DNA from: a bacterium
Lineage (GTDB): Bacteria > Sysuimicrobiota > Sysuimicrobiia > Sysuimicrobiales > Segetimicrobiaceae
Assembly (NCBI GenBank): GCA_035307765.1
Contig: DATGHU010000010.1
Location: 1-61,508 of the forward strand
Direction of reading: 5' to 3'
Length of the DNA stretch: 61,508 nucleotides
Under the pieces are notes generated by a model. The model worked only from the letters and a program-made list of their open reading frames with translations. It made no database searches and was not told the origin of the DNA. Shown here in pieces: positions 36,086 to 46,169 of the stretch (position 1 is its first letter; each line of letters opens with the position of its first letter). Made by a program: the position numbers and the translations under genes.

Positions 36086-36442
36086 TCAACCGTCGCCCCG
36101 GCCCATCTTCTCCAAAACCTCCTTGATCACCACGGCCTGATTGTGGACGGGGTCGCGCGCTCCGTAGACGAGGGTGAGCGTTCCGCGCCGGGCCCGCCCC
36201 GCCAAATCCGCGAGCAGGGCGCGCTTCGCCACCAGCTCCCTGCCGTATCGCGTGCGGAACCCCGCCCATTTCGCCGGGTCGTGGCCGAACCACTTGCGCA
36301 GCCCGGTGCTTGGTCCCAGTTCCCCCAGCCAGGCATCGATCTTGAGCGTCGCCTTCGACACCCCCCGCGGCCAGACGCGATCGACGAGCACGCGGGCGCC
36401 GTCGGTGCGCGACGGTCGTTCGTAGGCCCGCTTCAGGAACAC
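36086..36442 (-). CDS. DUF488 family protein
   Basis: A 118-aa DUF488 protein: FLKRAYERPSRTDGARVLV is followed by DRVWPRGVSK, then GELGPSTGLRKWFGHDPAKW and LVYGARDPVHNQAVVI, all typical of this family. Members are small, cytoplasmic and of unknown function. The GTG at 36442 has GGGAGG five bases upstream; a GTG at 36448 is the alternative but too close to it. It sits 20 bases before tal-pgi. The 286 bases between its start and the aldolase stop are GC-rich and contain no gene that I can recognise. Confidence 0.82.
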   Translation of the reverse strand: MFLKRAYERPSRTDGARVLVDRVWPRGVSKATLKIDAWLGELGPSTGLRKWFGHDPAKWAGFRTRYGRELVAKRALLADLAGRARRGTLTLVYGARDPVHNQAVVIKEVLEKMGRGDG

Positions 36443-36728
36443 CCTCACCTCCCTCGTGCCGGCGCCCTCGGGCCGGGCCGATCCGAGGGGCCGGATGCGC
36501 CGCGGGCGCTTGGGGAGCGGGGTCCCGGACGTCGCGGGTGAGCGTCGTCCCCCGGTCGCGCGCGTCACGAAGCCCGCCGTTACTCCTCCCTGACCGGGGC
36601 GGCGAGAGCGTCCGCCACCACGGAGCGCGGCCATCGTGTTGACCCCGCGGACGCCCCTCGGCCGGCGATGTTGACCGCGGTGTGGTGACCGACCCCGGCG
36701 GCCTCGCCCCCCGCTCCGGCCGCGCGCG

Positions 36729-37658
36729 TCACGTCGCGTCCCCCGCGTAGATCTGCATGATCGTGCGCAGGAACCGGAGGGCCGCCGGCCGCGGGCGCTG
36801 GAACGAGTTGCGGCCGATGATCGAGCCGAACCCCCCACCCGCGCGGATCGCCCGCACCTCGTCGAACATCATCTCGTCCTCTTCCCGTGGCCCGCCGGAG
36901 AAGATGACGATGCGTCGTCCCGAGAACGTCGCCTGCACCACGTGCCGGACGCGGTCGGCAGGGGTGTCGATCGGAATCGCGTTCTGCGCGTAGACCGCGC
37001 GGGCCTGGGGCTCCTCGATATGGGCGGTCGGCAGCTTCACCTTGATGAGATGGGCGCCCAGTTGTGCGGCGATGTGGGCGGCGTAGGCGATCACGTCCAC
37101 GGCGGTCTCTCCCTCTCGGCTGAGCCCCGAGCCCCTCGGGTACGACCAGACGACGACCGCGAGCCCCGCCGCCTTCGCCTCCTCGGCCACCTCACGGAGC
37201 TGCTGGTACATCGCCCGGCTCCTGGCCGATCCCGGGTAGATCGTAAATCCAACGGCGCAGCAACCGAGGCGCAGCGCGTCGCGGACGCTGGCGGTCAGCG
37301 CGGGCGCGGGGTCGCGTTCCTCGGTCAGGAGATCGTGGTTGTTCAGCTTGAGGATCAGCGGGATCTCGCCCGCGAACTCGGCCGCCCCGGCCTCGATGAA
37401 CCCGAGCGGAGCGGCAAACGCGTTGCACCCGGCTTCGATCGCCAGGGCGAAATGGTAGCGCGGATCGTAGCCGGGAGGGTTCGGGGCGAAGCTCCGGGCG
37501 GGTCCGTGCTCAAACCCCTGATCCACGGGGAGGATGACGAGCCGTCCCGTCCCCCCCAACACGCCGTGGGTCAGGAGTCGTGCGAGGTTTGCGAGCGTCC
37601 CGGGGTTGTCGCTCCGATACCACCCCAGGATCTCCCGTACTCGGGTCGGGTGCTGCAT
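36729..37658 (-). CDS. fbaB: class I fructose-bisphosphate aldolase (FbaB/DhnA type)
   Basis: A 309-aa archaeal-type class I aldolase of the DeoC/FbaB family, cleaving or forming fructose 1,6-bisphosphate. Recognisable parts are ILPVDQGFEHGPARSF, ILKLNNHD, GCCAVGFTIYPGS, VVVWSYPRG and the Schiff-base lysine region HLIKVKLPT. FSGGP near the C-terminus binds phosphate (RRIVIFSGGPREED). A GGAGGGAGGGGAG ribosome site precedes the ATG at 37658. It begins the sugar operon, separated from the downstream DUF488 gene by 286 bases, so it could also be transcribed separately. Confidence 0.92.
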   Translation of the reverse strand: MQHPTRVREILGWYRSDNPGTLANLARLLTHGVLGGTGRLVILPVDQGFEHGPARSFAPNPPGYDPRYHFALAIEAGCNAFAAPLGFIEAGAAEFAGEIPLILKLNNHDLLTEERDPAPALTASVRDALRLGCCAVGFTIYPGSARSRAMYQQLREVAEEAKAAGLAVVVWSYPRGSGLSREGETAVDVIAYAAHIAAQLGAHLIKVKLPTAHIEEPQARAVYAQNAIPIDTPADRVRHVVQATFSGRRIVIFSGGPREEDEMMFDEVRAIRAGGGFGSIIGRNSFQRPRPAALRFLRTIMQIYAGDAT

Positions 37659-37760
37659 CGGGCTCCCCTCCCTCCTGGCGCGGCGGAATGGCCGCGGACT
37701 CTCCGACAATCGTCAAAGAACAACGCTCGGTCCCGCGGCGGGAATTCCGCGCCTTCCTCC

Positions 37761-39164
37761 TCAGCGCGCGGTCCGCGATTTGAGGAACGCGATCAGCGCA
37801 TCGAGTTGCTCCGGGGTGAGGTTTCCGGCGAACGCCGGCATATTGGTCCCCCCGTTGAGGATCCGCCAGGTCAGTTCCTCCGGCGTCAGCCGATCGCCGA
37901 CCGTGGTGAGGTCCGGCCCCCGCGTGCCGCCGTACCCCGCGATCGTATGGCAGTACTCGCACCCCTTGTCGTAGAACAGCCGCCCTCCCCACGCAACGGG
38001 TTGGGCCGTCGTCCCGACGATCCGCGCCGGGATCGGTCCGGCGGAGAACACCGGGGACCAGGGCGACCTCGCCCCGGCAATCCACAGGGTGCCGATCATG
38101 AGGCAGGTCAGGAACACGAATCCAATCGCCCATGGGCGGCGGGCGGGGCTGCGCTCCCCGCGGTTGGAGACGGCGGGCACGAGCAACAGCACGGCCAACG
38201 CCACCAGCGGCGCCAGGACCATCACGGGGGTCTCGATCGCCGGCGGGAGCAGCGCCAGCAACCCGAAGTACCACAGCAGGTACCAATCGGGCCGGGGGTC
38301 CGCTTGGATGATCGTCGGGTCCGGCGGGTTGCCGAGTTCCGGGGGGCCCAACACGACCGCCGCAAAAGCGATCGCGGCGATGACGCCGACCCCGAAGAGG
38401 AGGTCCCGCCACGCCGCATCCGGCCAGAACGGCCGCCCCTCGCGGCTGAGCAACGCCCGGTACCAGGCCCGATACGTCCGCGGATCGAGGACCCGCCCGG
38501 CGCGGGGGGGCTCCGAGATGCCGTGGCGCAGCACCAACCAGAGGTGCACGCCGATGAACACAAAGATCACCGCCGGGATGAAGAACACGTGGAAGGCGAA
38601 AAACCGGCTGAGCGTCTGCCCGCCCCAGGTGTCCCCGGCCAGCAGGAACCGCGCCAGGGCCGGGCCGATCAGCGGGATCCGCCCCGTCTGCTCGGCGGCG
38701 ACGGCAATCGACCACACCGCGGTCTGATCCCACCGCAGCAGCTGACCGGTAAACGCGATGATGATCGTCACCACAAACAGGACCACGCCCGTGAGCCAGT
38801 TCGCCTCTCGTGGAAACTTGTAGGCCCCCATCAAAAAGGTGCGCGCCATGTGGACGCCGATCAGCAGGACCATCGCCGAGGCGCCAAAGTAGTGCATCCC
38901 GCGCAGAAGCCTCCCGAACGGCGCCTGATGGGTGATGAACTGCAGCGTATCGTAGGCGTTCGCCGTCGAGGGAATGTAGGCCAGCGCCAGCGCGATCCCG
39001 GTCGCCACCTGCACGAGGAACGCGAAGAGCGTCGCGCTGCCAAAGATGTAGTACCAGCGGGCGTCGGGCGGCACCGGGTGTTTGAGCACGGGACCGAGGA
39101 TGTCCGACACCCCTATCCGATCGTCGAACGCGCGCCAGGCGCGCTTCAGCACTCCCATCCGCAT
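37761..39164 (-). CDS. qcrB: cytochrome b with C-terminal heme c domain (bc complex)
   Basis: A 467-aa membrane protein that merges cytochrome b6, subunit IV-like helices and a cytochrome c domain. Heme b ligands are H91 and H105, H192 and H207 in their helices; the quinol-site motif is PDWYLLWYF. Three more membrane segments follow, then a soluble heme c domain from about residue 385 with GCEYCH (402-406) and a likely distal methionine in NMPAFAG. It replaces separate cytochrome b and c1 proteins. The ATG overlaps the Rieske stop by one base (TGATG). Last gene of the oxidase operon. Confidence 0.93.
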   Translation of the reverse strand: MRMGVLKRAWRAFDDRIGVSDILGPVLKHPVPPDARWYYIFGSATLFAFLVQVATGIALALAYIPSTANAYDTLQFITHQAPFGRLLRGMHYFGASAMVLLIGVHMARTFLMGAYKFPREANWLTGVVLFVVTIIIAFTGQLLRWDQTAVWSIAVAAEQTGRIPLIGPALARFLLAGDTWGGQTLSRFFAFHVFFIPAVIFVFIGVHLWLVLRHGISEPPRAGRVLDPRTYRAWYRALLSREGRPFWPDAAWRDLLFGVGVIAAIAFAAVVLGPPELGNPPDPTIIQADPRPDWYLLWYFGLLALLPPAIETPVMVLAPLVALAVLLLVPAVSNRGERSPARRPWAIGFVFLTCLMIGTLWIAGARSPWSPVFSAGPIPARIVGTTAQPVAWGGRLFYDKGCEYCHTIAGYGGTRGPDLTTVGDRLTPEELTWRILNGGTNMPAFAGNLTPEQLDALIAFLKSRTAR

Positions 39165-39688
39165 CACGTCGTGATCGGAATCGGGCTCGTCTGGATCTCG
39201 ACCTGTCCGTTGCGCACCCGCACCGGGTACTGCGACAGCGGCTTCGGTGGGGGGCCGGCGGCGACCGTGCCGTCCTTGTAGTACACGCCGCCGTGACACG
39301 GGCACATGAACAGGTCGGCACCGGGAAGCCACCGCACCGGGCACCCCAGGTGGGTGCAGTGCACCGAAAATGCGACGAAGTGGTCCTCCGACTCCCGCCG
39401 CAGCCACGCCGCGGTCTGCGCGACGATCCCCGCCCACGGCAGCGGCGAGGAATCGGGAAAGTCGACCTTGACCGTCTCTCCGATTCGGAACCCGTCCGCC
39501 GCGCCGACCGGCCGCCACACCTGAACCTGCCGCTCGAACAGCGGCGCGAGCAGGAACCCGACGATCGGCACGGCGACGATCGCGGCGCCGAGCGCGCCGA
39601 GGGCCACGCTCACCCGGGTCAGGGCCTCGCGCCGGCCCGGGGGCGCGGCCGACTCCGCCGGTGGGGAGGCGGGACGGTTACCGTTCAC
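39164..39688 (-). CDS. qcrA: Rieske iron-sulfur protein of the bc complex
   Basis: A 174-aa protein with a proline-rich N-terminus, one transmembrane helix (about 22-50, VSVALGALGAAIVAVPIVGFL) and a Rieske domain. Cluster ligands are C111-T-H113-L-G-C116 and C129-P-C131-H132 (CTHLGC and CPCHGG). It passes electrons from quinol to the heme c domain. The GTG start at 39688 lies before the hydrophobic segment and overlaps the end of the small upstream gene by 11 bases. The 2Fe-2S domain should face the outer side. Confidence 0.93.
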   Translation of the reverse strand: MNGNRPASPPAESAAPPGRREALTRVSVALGALGAAIVAVPIVGFLLAPLFERQVQVWRPVGAADGFRIGETVKVDFPDSSPLPWAGIVAQTAAWLRRESEDHFVAFSVHCTHLGCPVRWLPGADLFMCPCHGGVYYKDGTVAAGPPPKPLSQYPVRVRNGQVEIQTSPIPITT

Positions 39689-39932
39689 GGCGCAGCTCCC
39701 CGATCCATCCGAGTGCGGCCACGCCCAGGAGGACCGCCCCGGCGCCAGCGACCAGGTACGCGGTGACGACACCCCAGAGGAGCAGGACGATCCCCAGCGC
39801 CGCCCAGATCGGCACCAGCGTCCGGCTGGGGAGCCGTTCCGGCTTCGCCGCGGTCCACCCCTCGCGCCCCGGCGGCGCCGGGGAGGGGGCGCCCTGCGGG
39901 AGCCCCCCGCGCACGGTGCGATCATCCGCCAT
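39678..39932 (-). CDS. small membrane protein of the oxidase operon (COX subunit IV-like)
   Basis: An 84-aa protein with two short hydrophobic helices near its C-terminus (IWAALGIVLLLWGVVTAYL and GAVLLGVAALGWIG) after a polar, Pro-rich N-terminal half. This architecture and place, directly after the fused subunit I/III gene and before the Rieske gene, resemble the small fourth subunit (CtaF/CoxD-like) of caa3 oxidases. There is no conserved motif to confirm it. The ATG at 39932 has GGAGGGG five bases upstream. It overlaps the Rieske start by 11 bases. Confidence 0.7.
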   Translation of the reverse strand: MADDRTVRGGLPQGAPSPAPPGREGWTAAKPERLPSRTLVPIWAALGIVLLLWGVVTAYLVAGAGAVLLGVAALGWIGELRRER

Positions 39933-39954
39933 GGTCACCCCTCCGCCGTTGCGG

Positions 39955-42195
39955 TCATCCGACCAGCGCCCAGAGATAGATCAGGCCGTAGATCACGATC
40001 CAAACCGCATCGACGAAGTGCCAGTAGAGGGTCACCACTTCCACCCCCGCGGATCTCGGCCCGGGGAACTGCCCGACGGCCGCCAGGGTGAACAATACGG
40101 CAAGCAGGATCAACCCGACGAGGACATGCAGCCCGTGAAAGCCGGTCAGCGTGAAGAACGTCGTCCCGAACAGGTCCCGGCTCACCGTCACGTTCGCGTG
40201 GACGAGCGCGAGCCACTCCCGCCCCTGACCGACCAGGAACAAGGCGCCGAGGGCGATCGTCACGGCCAGCCACCCGGCGAGGGCGGCGGGACGGCGGCGT
40301 TCCAGGCTCTTTCCCCCCCAGTAGAGCGTCACGCTGCTCCCGATCAGGCACAGCGTGTTCACGGCGGCGCGACCCGGCGCGAGCACGCGCGCCGCCACGA
40401 CGCCCGTGTGCGCCGCCGCGTGGTAGTACACGTAGGCCAGGATCAGCATCAGGAAGAACACGCCCTCGGTCCCAATGAAGAGCAGCATCCCGAGTCGGGG
40501 GGCGGGGATCGCCGTGCGGCCGGCCGCTCGCTGCGACCCGCCTCCCCGGGCCGGGGCCGCTCGGTCGGGATGCTCCAGGTCCCACAACGGACGTCGGCCC
40601 CGCACCGGCGGCACCAGATCGAAGTTGTGCTCGGGGGGCGGTGACGGTGTTGCCCACTCCAAGGTCCAGGCGTGCCACGGATTCTCGCCGGCGGGCCGCC
40701 CGGATCGCAGGCTGGCGGCGACGTTCCAGAGGAACACCAGCACCGAGAACGCCAGGAGATAGGCCCCGACCGTCGAGATCATGTTGAACGTTCCCCAGTA
40801 CGGGAGCGCGGGGTACGTGAACACCCGCCGGGGCATCCCCATCAACCCCAGGAGGTGCTGGATCATGAAGGTCACGTTGAACCCCACAAACGTCAGCCAG
40901 AAGTGCCACTTTCCCCACGACTCCCACAGCATCCGACCGGTCATCTTCGGAAACCAGTAGTACACTCCCGCGAACATCGCGAACGCGGTGCCGCCAAAGA
41001 GCACGTAGTGCATGTGGGCCACCACGTAGTAGGTGTCCTCGACCTGCCAATCGATCGGCACGGCGGTGAAGCTCACGCCGGTGATCCCCCCGATCGTGAA
41101 CATGGCGAGGAAGGCCAGTGCAAACAACATCGCGGTCGTCAACCGAATCGCCCCGCCCCACATCGTCGCGCACCAGTTCAGCACTTTGATCCCCGTCGGG
41201 ATCGCGATCAGCATGCTGGCCACGGCGAAAAAGAGGTCGGCCGACCGCCCCAGTCCCACCGCGAACATGTGGTGCGCCCACACCGTCAGGCTGAGAAACG
41301 CGATCGCCGCGGTCGAGGCGGCCACGAACTCGTAGCCGTAGATGGACTTGCGCGAGAAGACGGGGATGACTTCGGAAATGATCCCGAAGGCGGGGAGGAC
41401 CATGATGTAGACCTCGGGGTGGCCGAACGCCCAAAAGTAGTGCTGCCAGAGGACCGCCGATCCTCCCGTTTGGGGGGCGAAGAAGTGTGCGTTGAGCAGC
41501 CGATCGATCAGGAGCATCACGAGCGACGCGTTCAGCACCGGCAGGGCGCACAGGATCAGGATGGAGTTGACGAGCACCATCCATGTGAACAGCGGCAGCC
41601 GGGTCATGGACATGCCGGGGGCGCGGAGCGTCAGGATCGTGACGATGAGGTTGATCGAGGCGGCAACGGTGCCGATGCCGGTCGCCAGCAACCCCAGCGC
41701 CCAGTAGTCCACCCCCGTCGTCGTCGCGTAGGGTTTCTCGCTGAGCGGTGCGTAGCTGAACCACCCGGCGTCGGGAGCCCCTCCCGCCAGGAAACTGTAG
41801 TAGAGCAGCAGCCCGCCGAACACCAGCAGCCAGAGGCTCAGCGCGTTCATGCGCGGGTAGGCGATGTCGCGCGCGCCGATCTGGAGCGGGACGAGATACG
41901 TCGCCAGCCCGATCAGCATCGGCATCACCACGAGGAAGATCATCGTGGTCCCGTGCATGGTGAAGAGTTGATTGTACGCCTGCGGGCCGAGCATCGTGTT
42001 GTTGGGGACGGCGAGCTGGGTGCGAATCAAGAGCGCTTCGATGCCGCCGACGACGAAGAACACGAACGTGCTGATCAAATACATGATGCCGATCTGCTTG
42101 TGATCGAGGGAGGCGATCCACCGGTAGAGCCCCGCGCCCTCCGCCGCCGCGGGAGGAGAAACCGCGCCCGCAAAGGCCGCGGAGCCTTCGCTCAT
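39955..42195 (-). CDS. cytochrome c oxidase, fused subunits I and III
   Basis: A 746-aa membrane protein. The first 560 residues or so are the heme-copper subunit I: HGTTMIFL, the cross-linked His-Tyr and CuB motif HYFWAFGHPEVYIMVLPAFG, WAHHMF, and the heme a ligand segment HMHYVLFGG. The last 170 residues are subunit III-like helices (RLGMLLFIGTEGVFFLM; FHGLHVLVGLILL). The FGHPEVY form marks an A-type oxidase. CoxA-CoxC fusion is known for caa3-type oxidases of Thermus and others. The ATG overlaps the ctaC stop in ATGA. It reduces oxygen to water and pumps protons. Confidence 0.95.
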   Translation of the reverse strand: MSEGSAAFAGAVSPPAAAEGAGLYRWIASLDHKQIGIMYLISTFVFFVVGGIEALLIRTQLAVPNNTMLGPQAYNQLFTMHGTTMIFLVVMPMLIGLATYLVPLQIGARDIAYPRMNALSLWLLVFGGLLLYYSFLAGGAPDAGWFSYAPLSEKPYATTTGVDYWALGLLATGIGTVAASINLIVTILTLRAPGMSMTRLPLFTWMVLVNSILILCALPVLNASLVMLLIDRLLNAHFFAPQTGGSAVLWQHYFWAFGHPEVYIMVLPAFGIISEVIPVFSRKSIYGYEFVAASTAAIAFLSLTVWAHHMFAVGLGRSADLFFAVASMLIAIPTGIKVLNWCATMWGGAIRLTTAMLFALAFLAMFTIGGITGVSFTAVPIDWQVEDTYYVVAHMHYVLFGGTAFAMFAGVYYWFPKMTGRMLWESWGKWHFWLTFVGFNVTFMIQHLLGLMGMPRRVFTYPALPYWGTFNMISTVGAYLLAFSVLVFLWNVAASLRSGRPAGENPWHAWTLEWATPSPPPEHNFDLVPPVRGRRPLWDLEHPDRAAPARGGGSQRAAGRTAIPAPRLGMLLFIGTEGVFFLMLILAYVYYHAAAHTGVVAARVLAPGRAAVNTLCLIGSSVTLYWGGKSLERRRPAALAGWLAVTIALGALFLVGQGREWLALVHANVTVSRDLFGTTFFTLTGFHGLHVLVGLILLAVLFTLAAVGQFPGPRSAGVEVVTLYWHFVDAVWIVIYGLIYLWALVG

Positions 42196-43133
42196 CTCAG
42201 GGTCTCCAGGTAGGCGACCAGCGCCCGCACGTCGGCGGCGCTGAGGTGGAAATTGGGCATCAGGCTCCCGGACTTGACCGACTGCGGATCGGCGAGCCAC
42301 CGGGCCAGGTCGGCGGGGGTGTTTTCCAGCAGCCCCGCGGCCAGCGTCTGGCGGCTGGCGACGTGGCTGAGATCGGGGCCGATCCCGGTCCCGTGGCAGC
42401 GGCCGCAGGTGTCTTCTTGGTAGAGCTGCACGCCCACGGCCGCCTCCGGACCCGGCGGGGGCGGCGGGGGTTGGCGCTGCTGCTGCACCCAAGCCGCGAA
42501 CGCCGCGGCCGGTTCGGCGATCACCCGAATTCGCATCCAGGCGTGCTGGGCGCCGCAAAACTCGGCGCAGGCGCCCAGGTACACGCCGGGCCTATCGGCC
42601 TGGAGCCAGATGTCGGTGGGATAGCCCGGGGTGAGGTCCATTTTGCGCGCGAGTTGCGGGATCCAAAAATCGTGGATGACGTCGGCCGAGATGAGGTGGA
42701 CGAGCACCGCCCGATCGGTCGGGATGTGGATCTCGTTCGCGGTCACGATCCCCTGACCGGGGTAGCTCACCTCCCACCACCACTGGTGCCCGGTGACCAC
42801 GAGATCCGGGATGCGCCGTCCGGCCGGCGGATCGACGATCCGCATCGTGATGACCGTCGCCACGAAGATCGCGAGGAGCAGGATGCCGGCGCCGACGACC
42901 CAGGCGATCTCCGCCCTCGGCGACGCGGGACCCTGTCGCGGTTCCGCACGCCCCGGGCGGTCGCGAAACCGGACGACCGCCACGACGATCAGCCCGGCGA
43001 TGAGCAAGAACACGGCGCCTCCAAGCGCCAGCACGAAGACGAACAGGTTCCAGGTCGCCTGAGCCTGGGGAGACGCGGGGTTCGGGAGGGGACCGATCGG
43101 CACCGGCGGACCTTTCCATGCGCGCACGGGCAC
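42192..43133 (-). CDS. ctaC: cytochrome c oxidase subunit II with heme c domain (caa3 type)
   Basis: A 313-aa protein. Two transmembrane helices (31-55 and 77-99) precede the cupredoxin domain with the CuA ligands H154, C189, C193, H197 and M200 (CAEFCGAQHAWM). A Pro-rich linker (219-230) then leads to a cytochrome c domain with CGRCH (243-247) and a probable distal methionine near SGSLMPNFHLS. The N-terminal 25 residues are short and do not make a signal peptide with a clear cleavage site. GTG start at 43133 with AAAGG about 8 bases upstream. It heads the operon; an inverted repeat lies upstream. Confidence 0.95.
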   Translation of the reverse strand: MPVRAWKGPPVPIGPLPNPASPQAQATWNLFVFVLALGGAVFLLIAGLIVVAVVRFRDRPGRAEPRQGPASPRAEIAWVVGAGILLLAIFVATVITMRIVDPPAGRRIPDLVVTGHQWWWEVSYPGQGIVTANEIHIPTDRAVLVHLISADVIHDFWIPQLARKMDLTPGYPTDIWLQADRPGVYLGACAEFCGAQHAWMRIRVIAEPAAAFAAWVQQQRQPPPPPPGPEAAVGVQLYQEDTCGRCHGTGIGPDLSHVASRQTLAAGLLENTPADLARWLADPQSVKSGSLMPNFHLSAADVRALVAYLETLR

Positions 43134-43180
43134 CGCGCTAGCCTTTGTTTCGATGCGCGGTCCCGCCTCCCTTTTATGTC

Positions 43181-43221
43181 AAAGTGGCTGTCGAATAAGA
43201 CATGGCAAGAGGTGCCACTTT
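43181..43221 (-). promoter_or_regulatory. inverted repeat in the upstream region of the oxidase operon
   Basis: An 8-base inverted repeat AAAGTGGC (43181-43188) and GCCACTTT (43214-43221) separated by 25 bases, located about 50 bases before ctaC, in the 229 bases shared with the divergent methyltransferase gene. A second small palindrome, GAGAGA-CTA-TCTCTC, is at 43263-43277. They may be operator sites. I see no good consensus promoter in this stretch. Confidence 0.35.
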
Positions 43222-43362
43222 CGGGGAGAAGATCATGCCTCCCTTGCGGCTTGACCGCCTGAGAGAGACTATCTCTCCCCGGGACCGCCGGGGACGCCCG
43301 AAGAGGTATAGACTCGGATCGGGTGTGAACTAGGGGTGGAACGTCATGAGGGGGCCCGACCG

Positions 43363-44160
43363 ATGCCGCCGGATGTGGGATTCCATTGGGACATGCTCAA
43401 CGACTTCGACCGCAACGCCGCGTACCGGACGGCGATCGCCCGCACGGTCCCCGGTCGAACCGTTTACGATCTTGGCGCGGGCATCGGCCCGATGTCGTAT
43501 TATGCCCTCGCCGCCGGCGCGCGGCGCGTCTACGGGTTTGAGATCGACCGCACCATCTACCCGTACCTGAAGCGTCTCCGCAGGACGTTCCCGAACTTCG
43601 TACCGCTGCCGCGAAGCGTGCTCCGTGGCCGCCTGCCGGCGGACCCGCCGGAGGTGATCGTCTGTGAGATGTGGTCGTCATGGCTGACCGCGTGGCCGAT
43701 GGTCGCCGCGCTCGCCAGGGTGCTCCGCCGATCCCCGCGGGCGGCGGTGATCCCGGCGCGCGCGCATCACATCGTGCAGCTCGTCCGGATGGGCCACCGT
43801 TCCGGACTCCCCACGCAGGTTGCCCCCGGGTCCACCGCCTCCTCGTTCGGCGAGCCGTGGGCCACCGCGGAAATGTCGCTGCCGGTCCTCGCCTGCGTCA
43901 CGGACTTCCAGAGGAAGATCGACCCGGTCAATCGCACGGTCTCGCTGACCCCGCTGGCCACGGGGGTCGCGAACGCGGTCCGGCTGTACAGCTACGAGGA
44001 GGTGTCGGACGGACGGATTCTGCCGCGGCTCGGGACCCGGGGGGACGAGCTGCTGCACTGGATCGTGCCGACGCGGGTAGAGCGCGGCCGCCGCGTGCGG
44101 CTCAGGATCCGGCACCGTTGGGATGAAGGACTTTGGGTCGGGGTGGAGCGGCCGCGGTGA
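43363..44160 (+). CDS. PRMT-like (protein arginine methyltransferase fold) methyltransferase
   Basis: A 265-aa class I SAM-dependent methyltransferase with the layout of protein arginine methyltransferases. The start, HWDMLNDFDRNAAYRTAI, matches the PRMT N-terminal helix pattern (HxxML.D..R..AY..AI); the SAM motif is VYDLGAGIGPMSYYAL, followed by VYGFEID with acidic E60; the loop motif is EVIVCEMWSSWL with E102, and a THW-like loop, LLHW (H232-W233), occurs near the end. The second glutamate of the usual double-E loop is not obvious. ATG at 43363 has GAGGGGG 8 bases before. Divergent from the oxidase operon. Substrate unknown. Confidence 0.75.
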   Translation: MPPDVGFHWDMLNDFDRNAAYRTAIARTVPGRTVYDLGAGIGPMSYYALAAGARRVYGFEIDRTIYPYLKRLRRTFPNFVPLPRSVLRGRLPADPPEVIVCEMWSSWLTAWPMVAALARVLRRSPRAAVIPARAHHIVQLVRMGHRSGLPTQVAPGSTASSFGEPWATAEMSLPVLACVTDFQRKIDPVNRTVSLTPLATGVANAVRLYSYEEVSDGRILPRLGTRGDELLHWIVPTRVERGRRVRLRIRHRWDEGLWVGVERPR

Positions 44161-44384
44161 ACCATTCGGGCTCCCGCGGTGCCGCGGCCCGCAGCTCCCG
44201 AACCCGAGGCATCAAGTGGGTGCCCTCCCGAGTGGTTCCGGCTATCCCCCTCTGTCGGCCTCCGCGGCCGCAGAGCCAACCGGGGCTGTGCCGTCCCCGT
44301 CCGGAGTCCGGGCTCCCAATGTGGACCTGTTGGATCGGAGCTACAAGGCTCGCGCGCACCGCCGGAGCCGCTTCGATGATAGCA
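44161..44384. other. noncoding stretch between the methyltransferase and aspS
   Basis: 224 GC-rich bases between the convergent ends of the two genes. I see no convincing gene in it. A perfect palindrome (CCGCGG-TG-CCGCGG) at 44174-44187 could be part of a bidirectional terminator, but no T-run follows. Confidence 0.4.

Positions 44385-46165
<1,781 letters not shown>

Positions 46166-46169
<4 letters not shown>

Noticed and set aside
36443-36728. A small gene in the 286-base gap between fbaB and DUF488
   Set aside because: Open frames here are Arg/Pro/Gly-rich only, with no ribosome site or recognisable protein.
39935-42121. A minus-strand frame of 728 codons inside the oxidase gene
   Set aside because: It is a +1 shadow of the fused subunit I/III gene with no conserved residues.
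44161-44384. A T-box riboswitch next to the synthetase genes
   Set aside because: A GGCACCGCG stretch looks like part of a T-box on the minus strand, but it lies after aspS with no gene downstream on that strand.
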